Notes: a model not told the origin generated them from the letters alone. Shown: positions 21,757 through 32,978, numbered from the stretch's first letter. The stretch: 64,000 bases of DNA from Miscanthus floridulus (GCF_019320115.1 NC_089584.1:60403633-60467632); one strand, 5' to 3'. Translations and numbers: made by a program.

Positions 21757-21956
21757 AATATTTGTAGGGACAGCTGGTGATTGAGCCGCCCCTAACAAAT
21801 CGAGCCATTTGTAGAGACGGCTCGTATCACCAACCACCCCTATTGTATCATTTGTAGGAGCGATTGGCCTCGTGGGACCCCGATGGGGGCATAGGGGTGA
21901 GTCGCCCCTACCAAAAAAAAAAGGAGCTGTTGCTATAAAGTACTTCTGTAGTAGTG
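21757..21956 (-). repeat. CACTA-1 5' terminus with subterminal inverted repeats
   Basis: The terminus reads CACTACTACAGAAGTACTTT on the minus strand. It is followed by AGCAACAGCTCC and then several copies of the 12-bp GTAGGGGCGGCT motif in both orientations over 200 bp. CACTA-2 has the same order at 45424-45720. In En/Spm such motifs are binding sites for the TNPA-like protein. Confidence 0.75.
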
Positions 21957-22700
21957 CACCGTGACCAAAATCAACACCAATTTTACTATCATTTTTTTCA
22001 TTCTTGTATGCTGTAAATTCCTATAGAAAAGCTCCCATATTTATGTTTATATTTTCTATTTATTTTTATTTGTTTTTCGTAGAGAAAATATTATGGGTGA
22101 CATCATATGTTGATGTGGGCATGACATCACCATCTCGAATACAGAATACGGAGCGTGCGTAGCGCTGCTTGCGTCCGTGGTGTCGTCGGCTCCTGTCAGG
22201 GCGGACCCGCCAAAGACTAGGCTATTATATTAGACATCAGTACTAACTATGCTTGGCTATAGAAAAATGGTAATTTGTTTAATTAAGGGCTAAGACTAGC
22301 GGCCTGTGCGACTGAGGCTAAAATGATCGTATACGATTATGGATTATTACTGCTGGCTGATTTGGTGTAAGAGAAAAAAAAATATTCTAATTAGAAATTT
22401 ATGATCGTTGGCCGTAGGACTATAGCTCTAGTGACCCTGGTGTCCAGCCCACCACTGGCTCCTGTCTGCTGGTGGTGTCCATAGTTTCTGGATCGGGGTT
22501 TTCTTTAATATCGGATTGGTCGATTGCAACCAGCTTTATCGCCGGATGTGCTGTGATACCGGAAAAAGGCCTATGGACTGGGCATCCTTGAACCATGATC
22601 TAGCAGAACTCATCAGGTGTGGATAGCACTTTACATCGCTCTGGTTCAAGACGTATACTTTTGATGGAGCACAATCACCGTCGTCTCCACGGTTGTGGCC
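21957..22700. other. Unassigned intergenic DNA
   Basis: Sequence outside CACTA-1. A degenerate relative of the CAGCCTGTTCG MITE family may lie at about 22290-22430 (TGATCG..GATTATTACTGCTGGCTGA..TTTATGATCGTTGGCC). Around 22490-22700 short frames exist but are broken, and I recognise no gene. Confidence 0.4.
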
Positions 22701-23025
22701 GGGTGTTTTGATGGAGTGACTAAAATTTAGAAGATATCACATGAGGATATCATATGGGGTGTTCGGATACTAATAAAAAAATAAATTACAAAATTCATCA
22801 GTACTCCTCCACGAGACGAATTTATTAAGCCTAATTAATCGGTCATTAGCGCATGTTTACTGTAGTAACACATTGTCAAATTATAGACTAATTAGGCTTA
22901 AAAAATTCGTCTCGCAAATTAGTCGTAAACTGTGCAATTAGTTTTATAATTAGTCTATATTTAATATTCTATGTATGTGTCAAACATTCGATGTGACATC
23001 CCCTAAAGTTTAGGATTACAACACC
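22701..23025. mobile_element. MITE-like element with GGTGTTTTG/ACAACACC ends
   Basis: AT-rich 325-bp segment with GGGTGTTTTGATGGAGTGAC at one end and, at the other, TTTAGGATTACAACACC, which is inverted with some mismatches. Its centre has ACGAGACGAATTTATTAAGC, inverted as TTAAAAAATTCGTCTCGC. A related segment lies at 37040-37310. These are typical of a common grass MITE family. The target duplication was not identified. Confidence 0.55.
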
Positions 23026-23212
23026 TCCTTCGACCCGTGTTTCCTCTTCCACCCACATCGATGGATAATGGCATAATAATGTAGCCGACCGGAGGGCTAC
23101 GCCCTCTACCTGTTACATTCCAACCTTCCTGGCTTGCGCTTATTCAACCTCTCCATTGACGTTTTTTTTTCCTGTCAAGCCTATGTAGTCGAGGATAGAG
23201 GTGCAGAGGATA

Positions 23213-23827
23213 TGTCACGATACTCAAACAGAATTTAGATGGATCAAGTACTTTAGAACGAACTGTAACGAGTGATTGTCACGAGTTCGACTGAAAAACA
23301 GCTAGATACAAGGCAGGACGAGCATATCGCTCTCCGCCTCCGAGTCTCCGGACGCAGCCGGCTATCCTATCCTTGCTTTCTTTTTAGGCCCCGTTTAGAT
23401 CCAAAAAATTTTAGATTTTAGCTACTGTAGTAGTTCTGTTTGTATCTGACAATTAGTGTCTAATTATGGACTAATTAGATTCAAAAGTTTTGTCTCGCGA
23501 TTTCTCACCCAACTGTGCAATTAATTTTTTTTTTCGTTACTCCATGCATGTGCCGCAAGATTCAATCTGACGAGTACTGCGCAAAATTTTTTTTGAATCT
23601 AGGCCCTTGCCCTTCACGAACGCTTCCTCCTCTGCTTATACTCTGTCTCCCGTGCAGCTATGGCTGTGCCCATTCTGGGCCGAAGTATTTTGGATACGGC
23701 TTGGGTACTCGCTTGGGCCTTGGGGCGCATGGCCCATTCTCCTCTTGGGGCTTCTCTTCATCAGGCGCGCCAACAGCTCCTGCCCCTTTGTTCCCTTTGG
23801 CGCCTCCTTGATGCTTCATCTTCGACA
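23213..23827 (-). repeat. 3' LTR of the Ty3 chromovirus, with nested MITE
   Basis: 615 bp in total, of which 220 bp plus a 3-bp duplication belong to a Tourist-like MITE (23387-23606). It matches 28680-30167 on both sides of the insertions. A polypurine tract lies next to it at 23828-23840 (minus strand AAGGGGGAAGGAA). Confidence 0.92.
23387..23606. mobile_element. Tourist-like MITE in the 3' LTR
   Basis: 220 bp with ends GGCCCCGTTTAGATCCAAAA and TTTTGAATCTAGGCCC, an inverted repeat with a small deletion. The flanks are TTA and TTG, a 3-bp target duplication with one change, as expected for PIF/Harbinger MITEs. The other LTR of the same retrotransposon lacks it, which proves the borders. Confidence 0.8.
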
Positions 23828-25274
23828 TTCCTTCCCCCTTGAAAACCGGCTTGTCCCCAAGCCGGTGCTGCTGGAAATTGTTGCTTCAGTTCATCTTCCA
23901 GCTCCCAAGTAGCCATAGATGGTGGCCAATTGGACCACTGAATGAGAACTTCAGCAGCCAGACGATCTCCTTGTTGTTTCAGACGTCGCTGGAGCACTTT
24001 GACAGGGAAACGAAAAGCATCAGTTTCAGTTGAGATAGGGATTTCAGAAGAAACCTGGGTTGCAGGTGGTAAAGCCTTCTTGAGCTGAGACATGGAATAC
24101 AGGGTGAACTGCAGAGTAGTCTGGAAGCAACAGCTTATAAGCAACAGTGCCCACTTTTGCTATGATCTGGTAAGGGCCAAAATAGCGAAACGATAGCTTG
24201 TGACTAGCTCTGGTAGCAACAGAGGTTTGCACATAGGGTTGAAGTTTCAAATAGACTGAATCACCCACTTCAAATGATCTCTCAGTCCTATGTTTGTCAG
24301 CTTGCATTTTCTGGCGTTGCTGAGCTCTGAGGAGTTGCTGTTGTAACAGTTGCACCATAGTATGTCTCTCTTTGAGCCAGACTTGCAGATCAGGAATGGC
24401 ACAGGATTCAGTGATATCAATACCAAGGTGTCTAGGTTGTTGACCATAGAGGATTTCAAAAGGAGTTGAATTGAGAGATGTGTGATAGCTACTGTTATAC
24501 CAAAATTCAGCCAGTACTAGCCATTGTCTCCACTGAGTTGGACAAGCATGAACAAAACATCTCAAATATGCCTCTAGACACTGATTAACCCTTTCTATTT
24601 GCCCATCACTTTGGGGTGGTAAGAGGTGCTCATCTTTAACTCAGTTTTGGTTAATTTGAACAATTGCTGCCAAACTTGGCTGGTAAACACTTTGTCTCTG
24701 TCAGATATGAGTGCTTCAGGGAAACCATGCAGTTTGAAAACATTATCCATGTATGCTAAAGCCACTTGAAGAGCAGTGAAAGGGTGTTTTAATGGAATGG
24801 AATGAAATGAGCATACTTTGAAAATTTGTCTACTACCACCAAGATGCAGTCAAAATGATTGGATTTAGGCAAACCTTCTATGAAATCAAGGCTGAGAACC
24901 TGCCAGGCATAGTCAGGAACAGGTAGTGGCTGCAGAAGGCCTGGATATTTGACCCTTTCAGGCTTAGCTTGTTGACAGACTGTACAGTGAGTAACAAAAA
25001 GATGAATCATCCCTTTCATACCAGGCCACACAAAGAAATTTCTGATCCTTTTGTAAGTGACTGGAAACCCAGAATGTCCTCTAAGAGGACTGGCATGGAG
25101 AGACTGCATAATCTGGTGTTGGATAGGCTTGTTGTTACCAACCCATATCTTCCCTTTATATTTGATGACACCATCTTGCAAGGTGAAATGACCAAATGGT
25201 GTACTGACTGCCAGTGTTGAGAGAAGCTTTGCTGTATGGGGATCAGTGGGATAAGCATCTACTAACTCCTGAAG
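23761..25274 (-). pseudogene. Ty3 integrase with C-terminal chromodomain, broken
   Basis: The integrase starts after a stop at 25275. The HHCC finger is visible as HASPLRGH and CTVCQQAK (about 24960-25110), and the first catalytic Asp is in LSLDFIEGLP (about 24865-24895). The second Asp lies in SDRDKVFTS (about 24690-24720). The catalytic Glu block lies at about 24595, after a one-base deletion that shifts the frame. The final part (24144-23761) has the chromodomain (VLIQWSNWPPSMATWE) that in chromoviruses targets insertion to marked chromatin. The chromodomain aromatic residues look preserved. The parts lie in three frames. Confidence 0.87.
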
Positions 25275-26951
25275 CTAGACAGGTTGAAGTGTAGACAGAG
25301 CTAACACTTCTTGACTTGGATTATTAGAAACCCTGGAAAGAGCATCTGCTACTCTATTTTCAGCACTTTTTTTGCAGAGAATTTTATACTTCAACCCCAT
25401 CAACTTGGTGAGGGCCTTGTGTTGCCAGGGTGTTGTAAGTCTTTGGTCATCCAAATGTACCAAACTCCTTTGATCAGTTTTGATAGTGAATTCACTGTGT
25501 TGAAGATAGGCTCTCCAATGCTCAACAGCTAGAAGAATAGCTAGGCATTCTTTTTCATAAGTGGATAATGCTTGATTGCGTGGACCCAGAGCTTTATTGA
25601 CATAAGCTATTGGGTGATTGTCTTGTTGTAGCACAGCACCTATACCTTTATCAGAGGCATCTGTTTCCACCACAAAAGGTTTGTAGAGGTCAGGTAGTGC
25701 TAAGACAGGTGCTGATATCAGAGCTGTTTTGAGTGCAGAAAAAGACTGATCTTGTTCAGATGTCCATACAAATATAGATCCCTTCTTCAGAAGATTTGTG
25801 AGTGGTTTGCACAAAGTACTAAAACCTTGAACAAATTTTCTGTAGTAACCAGCCATACCCAGAAAGCTCCTGACATCTTTAACATTAGTTGGTGTTGGCC
25901 AATTCTTGATAATATCCACCTTGGTAGGATCTGTTGCCACTCCTGAAGCACTAATGACATGACCAAGGTATGACAGTTCTTTCTTTGCAAAAGCACACTT
26001 AGAGAGCTTAACTTTAAGCTGGTGCTGATGAAGAAGAGTGAAAACTTGTCTGATGTGTTGGAGATGCTCAGACCAAGTTTTGCTGTAAATGAGTACATCA
26101 TCAATGAAAACTACAACACATTTTCGAAGTAGAGGAGCCAGGACAGTATTCATCTCATGCTGAAAAGTTACAGGACCACCAGTAACACCATATGGCATAA
26201 CCTTATACTCATAGTGGCCACTGTGAGTTTGAAATGCAGTTTTATGGACATCTTCTTCTGACACCAGAATCTGATGAAATCCAGAGGATAAATCAAGGGT
26301 AGAGAACCACTGAGCTCCTACTACTTCATCCAGTAATTCATCAATGACTGGCAATGGGAATTTGTTTTTGATGGTTAAGGCGTTGAGTTTCCTGTAATCA
26401 ACGCATAGCCTCCAATCACCAGTTTTCTTTTTGACTAACAGCACAGGAGATGCATAAGGGCTTTGGCTTTCTTGTATCCAACCATTTGTCAGGAGTTGAT
26501 GCACTTGTCTGTCAATTTCATCCTTTTGAACAGCATTATACCTATAAGGCCTCAGTTGAAATGGTTGAGCTCCCACCACCAAAGGTATAGTGTGTACAGA
26601 CGCTCTCTTGGGTGGCAATCCACTGGGAGGAAGAAAAAGACTGGAGAATTCTTCTATTAATTGCTGAATTTCTTTGGGCCTGGTATACATTCCTTTACTG
26701 GTGTCAACCTGGTGTAGCTCCAACATACACCAAATTTTATCTTGATTCAGCAAAGTTGCTAGTTCTATATGAGTGATCTGCTCACAGCTCACCACATCAG
26801 GCACTATCCCCTGAAGAAAAACTTGTGTTCCCTGGTACTCAAATGACAGAATCTTCTTTTTCCAGTCAATTATCATTGGACTATGTTGCTTTAACCAGTC
26901 CATACCAAGTATGATATCATAACATTGAAGGGGTAAAACTTTCAGTGACAT
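25275..26951 (-). pseudogene. Ty3 reverse transcriptase and RNase H
   Basis: A 558-codon open stretch, the best preserved part of the element. It begins with the end of the protease (YDIILGMDWL). The reverse transcriptase follows with WRLCVDYRKLN, FSTLDLSSGFHQI and the catalytic FIDDVLIYS (a YxDD-type motif with Phe first). RNase H has FVVETDASDKGIGAVL, TYEKECLAI and ends near VADALSR. It is cut off from the protease upstream by a frameshift at about 26950 and from the integrase by a TAG at 25275-25277. It could fold but is not part of a complete polyprotein. Confidence 0.9.
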
Positions 26952-27334
26952 TTTGAAAGCATGACCACTAATCCAGATTCTTCATAACTGCACTGCAGGG
27001 TTTGACCATTGGCAACTCTGTCTTGCATAGTAGTGTGCATAGGAGACCAATCTCTCCACCTAGATGCCAAAGCTTCACTGATAAAAGTATGGGAGCTACC
27101 AGAGTCAACAAGAATGATTACCTCCTTTCCACCAACATGACCCACCATCCTGACAGTCCTGGTGGAATCAGTACCTTGAGCTGCATTAGAAGAGAGCACC
27201 ATCAAGTCATCGCCAGAATCTTCTCCCTCTGGAACACATTGATCTTCCATTTGAGAACCCCCTCCCTGTATCATATTCCAGAGCTCTTCTACCACATGCA
27301 GAGACACAGAATTGGAACATTTGTGGCCTGGGTT
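26942..27334 (-). pseudogene. Ty3 aspartic protease, broken
   Basis: The open stretch holds the retropepsin active site in ILVDSGSSHTFIS (about 27085-27130). It starts right after a stop codon that lies within the gag zinc knuckle and ends at a frameshift before the reverse transcriptase segment, losing a short piece between ANGQTLQC and SLKVLPLQ. The catalytic Asp is present. The product would be truncated. Confidence 0.82.
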
Positions 27335-28538
27335 CTATTTCATCCCACATTTATAGCACAACCCTTTTGCTTTTCTGTAAGCCATAAGAGTAGCAGCTTT
27401 ATCCTCAGACTGAAACCCCTTGGTACTGCTAGTATTTCCTTTGCCTTGACTGGATGATGTATCAACTCCTCTAGCTTGAGACTGAAATGAGTTGTTATAT
27501 GTCACTGTCCTTGGCCTGCCAGCATATCTGAAGCTGTTATCAGACTCTGTCTTCTTATAATCTCTCTTGGGACTATCCCTGCTTGATTCTTCCTGCAACA
27601 GAGCAATAGAACTAGCAGTATCTAGGTTCCCAGGTCTATGAACAAGAACAACAGCTCTAATGTCATCTCTCAGACCATCAATAAACCTATTGGTAATAGT
27701 TGCAGTGCTGAATTTAGAATCATGAGCTAAGATTTGATGAACTATGCTATCAAAACGCTCAATATAGTCTGACACACTCTCAGTTTGTTTGATACGAAAG
27801 AACTGCCGAAGTAACATGCTATGCTGATCCTTCTCAAACCTCTCACACACTAACTTGCAAAGGTCAGACCACACCAGACTATGAACAGGTGAATCTAAAG
27901 ACTGTGCCCAGAAATTAGCATTACCAGTGAAACGCATGGACGCGACCCTAGACTTAAGATGATCAGGTACATTGTACATCTCAAAATAGTTCTCACACTT
28001 CTGGATCCAAACCTTTGGGTTACTACCATCAAAATCGGGAAACTCCACAAGGGGTAAAGCATGATTGATCATGAACTGATTAACATCAGTGAACATAGGG
28101 CTGCCAACTGTAAATTGTACTGGTGAGGAAGTAGCAGAGTGTTTCGCACCTGTGACCGGGGTAGGAACGAAGGTGGGGACCACCCCGGTGACCATGTTCA
28201 TCGCCGCGGGCACAAGGCCCTGTAGGTGTTCCGCCAGCCAAATGAGCGGCAGCGTGACCCGTGAGGTTGAGGTGCTCCTCGTCGAACACCTTGTATGCAG
28301 GGTTCGTCATCTCTTCATGCTTCGACGAGAGATGCTCGATTTTGGTGCAGAGGTCGCGGACGTCGGTCTGCAGCTTCTCGACGTCGGCTTGGACCTTGGG
28401 CTTCAACGCGGACAGATCGTGTAGCACCGCCGTGTTCGCCTCCAACGACTGCTTCACCGAATCGTGCTGTCGATCGATCCGGGCTTGCATCCCCTTGAGG
28501 AACGCCGTGATGTCGCCGATCTGTTCCTCCATCGCCAT
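27335..28538 (-). pseudogene. Ty3 gag, broken
   Basis: The start is placed at 28538 (MAMEEQIGDI), because the frame upstream runs into the primer-binding site and LTR. A coiled-coil-like N-terminal part (about 28300-28540) is followed by a frameshift near 28210. After it comes the retrotransposon gag domain (FPDFDGSNPKVWIQKCENYF, about 28030, to LLQEESSRD, about 27580). The zinc knuckle CYKCGMK is interrupted by an in-frame TAG at 27335-27337; the remaining NPGHKC follows beyond it. Confidence 0.85.
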
Positions 28539-28665
28539 CAACCTCTTCTGCTCTCGGGTTTGGTACTGGGGTCGGAATAGGTAGTTGGGTGGTGCCGCCA
28601 GATCAACTAGTTCGCCGGCGACAAGGCGACCTCGCCGGAGAACGAAATTCCGCCGAGAATCGACT

Positions 28666-28679
28666 GCTCCGGTACCAAA
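28666..28679 (-). other. Primer-binding site of the Ty3 element
   Basis: TTTGGTACCGGAGC on the minus strand directly follows the 5' LTR. It differs from the initiator methionine tRNA site TTTGGTATCAGAGC at two positions, both transitions. Confidence 0.7.
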
Positions 28680-28786
28680 TGTCACGATACTCTAACCGAA
28701 TTTATATGGATCAAGTACTTTAGAACGAACTGTAACGAGTGATTGTCACGAGTTCGACAGGAAAACAGCTCGATACAAGGCAGGAC

Positions 28787-29638
28787 CAATGTTTTCAGAT
28801 GGTATTATCGACTCGTATGACCACCGATCCGACGACTCATCGTGATTTGTCGTCGATAAGGGTTGATTAGTCGGTGCTAATCAGTCTAATCGTCTAGTCG
28901 AACATTTAGTCGTCCTCGTGCCTAGATAGTTTGATGGACCATAAATATGGTCATAATAAATAGGTAAATATTAGAGATAAGCAATTAAGCACAATTTAGT
29001 ATGTAATTATGTTTACAATGAATTATTATCATGGTGATTTGGCTAATTACCTGTAACTGCTGCTTGTTGATGCCTGATGGTGAGTGCTGACTGCTGACCT
29101 TTAGAGGAGGCAGAGTGGTGGGACTGGTGGCTCATCTGGATACTTGAGCCCTCTCGTGTCCGTCCTCCAGGCGTCGAGGAAGGAGCCTCAGAGGCGGGCG
29201 GAGCTACTGGGTCCTGGCAGAGGAGACAGGAGCGAGCGGAGGTGGAGGCGTGGGTAGAGCTACGGACACCGGAGAGGGACGCGGACGGAGCCGCAGGCGT
29301 CGACGAGTGAGATCCAGAGGTAGGCCGCCGCTAGCTGCGAGAGAGAGCAGCGGGAGCTGGAAATGTGTCGTGTGGCTACAACTCCCACTAGGTCACTCAC
29401 TCATTCCTCTTCTTCTTACCCTAATGGGCCAGTTAAAGGTGGGCTGAATTTTTTAGCTGGGCCAAATTCTCCCTCCCCGAACTAGTCATCCGGCTAGTCT
29501 GATCGGACGACTAATCGTGATTAGTCGTAACTTATCGGGCGATAAGTTTTTTAATCGGTCTAAATTAATCAAGGGCCCTTATTGAGCACCTGATTACGAT
29601 AAAGATGACTAATTAGGTCGTCCGATCTGAAAACATTC
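28787..29638. mobile_element. hAT-like non-autonomous element in the 5' LTR
   Basis: 852 bp with ends CAATGTTTTCAGAT and ATCTGAAAACATTC. The flanks are GGCAGGAC (28779-28786) and GGCAGGAT (29639-29646), an 8-bp target duplication with one change, as in hAT elements. The 3' LTR at 23314 shows the empty site. Subterminal regions hold many TTAGTCG/CGACTAA motifs. The centre (29100-29350) is GC-rich without a clear gene. Confidence 0.82.
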
Positions 29639-29715
29639 GGCAGGATGAGCAGATCACTCTCCGTCTCTGTCTCCGGACACAGCCGGCCTGTCCTATTCTT
29701 GCTTTCTTCTCACTA

Positions 29716-29949
29716 CCTCTGTTTTTGTTTACTTGTCACCGAATTTTTACTGTAGCAATTTTGACCATACGTTCTTTTCTGCAAAAGATTTTTAGATACA
29801 TCAAGTTTATATATATATGATTCTTTATTGAACATACTTCATTAGTGTTATATACATTGAAGTATCTAAGATTTTTTTAGAAGAAAAAACATATGGTCAA
29901 ATTTGCTACAGTAAAAAGTTGCAAACAAGTAAACACAAACCGAGGGAAG
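29716..29949. mobile_element. Stowaway-like MITE in the 5' LTR
   Basis: 234 bp with ends CCTCTGTTTTTGTTTACTTG and, inverted, CAAGTAAACACAAACCGAGG. It is flanked by TA dinucleotides (29714-29715 and 29950-29951), the Tc1/mariner target duplication. It is absent from the other LTR of the same retrotransposon. Confidence 0.82.
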
Positions 29950-30786
29950 TACTTGCCATTCACGAACGCTTCCTCCTCTGCTTATACTCTGTCTCCCTCT
30001 ATGGTTGTGTCCATTCTGGGCCAAAGTAGTTTGGGTTCGGCTTGGGTACTCGCTTGGGCCTTGGGGCGCACAGCCCATTCTCCTCTTGGGGCTTCTCTTC
30101 ATCAGGCGCGCCAACAGCTCCTGCCCCTTTGTTCCCTTTGGCGCCTCCTTGATGCTTCATCTTGACAGGATAAGGGAAAAGCGACCTTGTGTTTTGGAAG
30201 CTCAAGACCGTCAACGAGATCTAACTTGTCGAGACGACACTATAGATTTAGCCCGCGACGTGCGGCTATACACAGGTGTTGGTGTTTTGAGTAGGCACCG
30301 GTTAGTAAATTTGTATATTACGCGTCAGATTTGGATGGTGTGTTAAGAGAACATAAGGATTATACTGGTTCGGGTTGAATGTCTATACGTCCAGTTTCGA
30401 GCTGCTCGTGTTACTAGTTTGTAGTGGGGGTTATAAACTGACGAGAGAGGGAGATAACTCCCAAGTCTCTGGTGTGATGCCGTGTGTTTTTTCGATGATT
30501 CGTCATCCCTTTAGCGGGACGTCCTGCTTTTCCTTTTATAGGTCAAGGAGAAGCAGGGTTTTTAACCGAATGGAGGAGGAAAAAGGAAAGAAAATCATGC
30601 TCCCGGAGGTGCGCCGTCCTCCTCTTCACGTGGGTCCCACTGACCCTATAGATCTTGATGGCAGCGGCGTCGTACGAGGTCCTGTTGGCCGATGCAGCTT
30701 ACGTGCGGGCATCATGCACCATCCTTGTCTTCCATCTCATCCGAGCAGGCGGAATGGTCAGAGGGTCCCCTGACAGGAAACCTTGC

Positions 30787-30807
30787 GGGGGGGGGGGGGG
30801 GGGGGGG
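30787..30807. repeat. Homopolymer G tract
   Basis: Twenty-one consecutive G residues on the plus strand. Its length may be an assembly estimate. Confidence 0.95.
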
Positions 30808-31029
30808 CTAGTGGTACAGTGCCAATCAATTGATGCCAGCTGACTGACGTTAGACGGTGGTCAGGCAAGGAGTTGGTAACAAAGTGACCATACGTCCGTC
30901 ACTGTCGGTGATGTGAGCTCCCCGGAATGACATGTCGTGGGGACGGATCATACTGAGATGTGACCACTCCCAGCACGATGCCAGAAGTTTGACCTTGAGT
31001 GGTACTTTCTGGCGCGTAGTGGTTGGCGG

Positions 31030-31440
31030 CGACGTGAGCTTCTATTAGGAATCGTGTTCGAGGGATCGGTCGAGGCGGAGCCGGCTCTCAGACGTCGGTC
31101 GAGGCGGAGCCGACCCTCAGGGGTCAGTTGAGGCGGAGCCTACCCTCGGGAGTCAATCGAAGCGGAGTCAACCCTCGGACGTCGGGCAAGGCGGAGCCAA
31201 CCTTCGGGGGTCGAACGAGACGGAGTCCGACCTTGAAAGTCAGTCGAAGTGGAGCCAGCCTTCGGACGTCGGGCGAGGCGGACCCAACCTTCGGAGGTCG
31301 GACAAGACGGAGTCCGCCCTTGGGAGTCAGTCGAAGCGGAGCCAGCCCTCGAACGTCGGGCGAGGCGGAGCCCGCGGCCTTAGTGTCCACTGAAGTCGAG
31401 CCAACCGTCGGGGGTCGGACGAGGTGGAGCCCCTAGCCTT
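31030..31440. repeat. GC-rich minisatellite (GGCGGAGCC core)
   Basis: About a dozen imperfect units of roughly 30 bp built on GTCGGTCGAGGCGGAGCC followed by GACCCTCGGGG. It lies in the U3 side of the probable LTR. It gives arginine/proline-rich open frames on both strands that I reject as genes. Confidence 0.85.
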
Positions 31441-31560
31441 GGTGTTCAGACGAGGGGAGCCCAGCAAGAGGTGTAGTCGCGCTCTTGACTGCTTGGATGA
31501 ATTAATCGTTGATGGTTATTAGCTCGTCCTCTTCAAATACCCTAGTATTCGCCTCCGACA

Positions 31561-32978
31561 ACATGTCTGCTGCTTTTTAGGGCCAGGTGCGACTATCCCA
31601 GGCACACATGTCATCAACTGATCGGGTGTCATGCCTGTGTTGGAAAGAGAATTTTGATCTGGTTCGGTTCTAGAATGTAAGCGGAATCGGAACCAGCGAT
31701 GGGCGCATGGACTGGGCAGTAGAAGGGAACGACACGTATTTGGACTCCGCAGAGATGGTGGGACGAAAAAGCGGAGGGAGAGAAATTTTGTCTTTTTAAT
31801 ATTAGGTATAGAGTTCATCGATATTCAAATCAAATAAAAATCGTCGAACTGAACTAAATTGTAATGGATAATATTAAATAAAATGATTAGTCAAGTGAAG
31901 ATATTCAAAAAAGAATGGTAGATAACAAGTAGCCATTTTGCTTTATCAATATTTTTGTAATTACAAAATCATTACACAAGTAGATATTAAAGTACGTGGA
32001 TATATAACATACGGAGTAGGCAAGGATAACTCATCAAAAATAATATAATTATCAATAAATATTTAATAATTTAATATATCAATTAATCAATCATACTTAT
32101 ATAATATTTATTAGGAAATTTTAAATTAGACAAAATAATTTACATCAGTAAATAAATAAATTAAAATATTAAAATAATTTATAACAACAAATATATCATG
32201 TTTAAACTAAATTAAAAAATACTATAATTAATTTAATCTTTATGTATCATTAATAATATTAAAAGTTACTTATAGATATACTATTAAATAGTTACAATGC
32301 ATCATTAGTAACATTGAAATTAAATAATTAGTCACTAGTCATGGGAGAAAACTTTTAAATAGATTCGTTATACCTTGTTCTTCGCGGATACAGGTAAATG
32401 TCAGATATTCCATATTTTTGTCGAATACGGATCTAGAATCAGATAGAGAAAAATATTGAAAAACGAATACAAAAACAACCGTTTAGTATCCACATTAGAA
32501 AACATATGAATACATATATCCATATTACAAGTTTAGCAGATATGAATGTCGGATCATTCAAATATCTATGTCTATTTTTCATCCCTACAGCCTACAGGTC
32601 AGAGCTTAGGACGCGCCCTCGGTTCAAATGTCCCACGGAGGCACCACGGTCCACGGATAAAATTCTGTTCACATCTTCATTAATGTACCATCATATTTTT
32701 TCGGTCTCATGAATGAATTACTCCTAAGTAAATAGATATAGCTGCCACAAATTGAAGAGAAGTTTTGTTGGATAGACCTTCTGAAACGTTGCAATAGGGC
32801 TTTTAAATTGTTGAGTGTAGACATTTTTTTAGAGCGGTGGACTAGATGCCGCATATAATGTAACTATACATCCAAATATATTGTGCAAATTTCACAAACC
32901 AAAAGGTATTTTACCACACTTTCACGGACTATATTTCATTGGAGATTGCTTATAGTGATTATGTATGTTAATATATTA
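31561..32978. other. Unassigned AT-rich intergenic DNA
   Basis: Positions 31830-32340 are strongly AT-rich without clear repeats. Positions 32390-32590 contain GAATACGGATCTAGAATC-type sequence and end TTTTTCATCCCTA, resembling one end of the MITE-like segment at 40826-41105. I see no gene. Confidence 0.4.

Larger units (their letters stand above)
1..21956 (-). mobile_element. CACTA (En/Spm-like) transposon CACTA-1, fragmented, left end outside window
   Basis: Read on the minus strand, the element starts at 21956 with CACTACTACAG. It continues through subterminal repeats, an AT-rich tract, a TATA box, a GC-rich leader, tandem repeats and a decayed ORF1 gene that runs off the left edge of the window. 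Piece by piece it matches the second half of the other CACTA element (49966-58000) in the same order, which is the main evidence that the scattered pieces belong together. It is interrupted by a Sirevirus (476-12511), a Ty3 LTR (13027-14571) and a Sirevirus solo LTR (17222-19130). I see no TNP2-type transposase between its terminus and ORF1, so it is probably a non-autonomous relative. CACTA elements make 3-bp target duplications, but the other end is not visible to confirm one. Confidence 0.75.
23213..30167 (-). mobile_element. Ty3/gypsy chromovirus (Reina-like), complete but decayed
   Basis: The LTRs start TGTCACGATAC on the plus strand and end in ..GACA. Perfect 5-bp target duplications GGATA flank the element (23208-23212 and 30168-30172). 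Order on the minus strand is gag, protease, reverse transcriptase, RNase H, integrase, chromodomain, the order of Ty3 chromoviruses. After removing nested insertions both LTRs are 392 bp, and short LTRs with a C-terminal chromodomain point to the Reina clade (inference). Stops and frameshifts interrupt every domain except reverse transcriptase-RNase H. Confidence 0.93.
28680..30167 (-). repeat. 5' LTR of the Ty3 chromovirus, with two nested insertions
   Basis: 1488 bp, including a hAT-like element (28787-29638 with an 8-bp duplication) and a Stowaway (29716-29949 with a 2-bp duplication). The remaining 392 bp equal the 3' LTR in length and match it throughout. Confidence 0.92.
30188..31560 (-). 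mobile_element. Probable Ty3/gypsy solo LTR with GC-rich minisatellite
   Basis: Read on the minus strand, it starts TGTCGGAGGCGAATACTAGG (31560 downwards), has a TATAAAAG box at 30533-30540 and ends CTTCCAAAACACA at 30188. The start sequence, the minisatellite in U3 and the TATA position fit a Ty3 LTR. I could not find matching target duplications (GACCT left, ACATG right), so the borders are provisional. Confidence 0.5.

Noticed and set aside
22490..23212. Possible broken host gene interrupted by the MITE at 22701
   Set aside because: Short coding-like stretches exist on both sides (for example 23090-23160) but none has a motif I can name, and stops interrupt them.
31124..31436. Arg/Pro-rich frames on both strands
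   Set aside because: They come from the GC-rich minisatellite; the repeated peptide follows the repeat unit.
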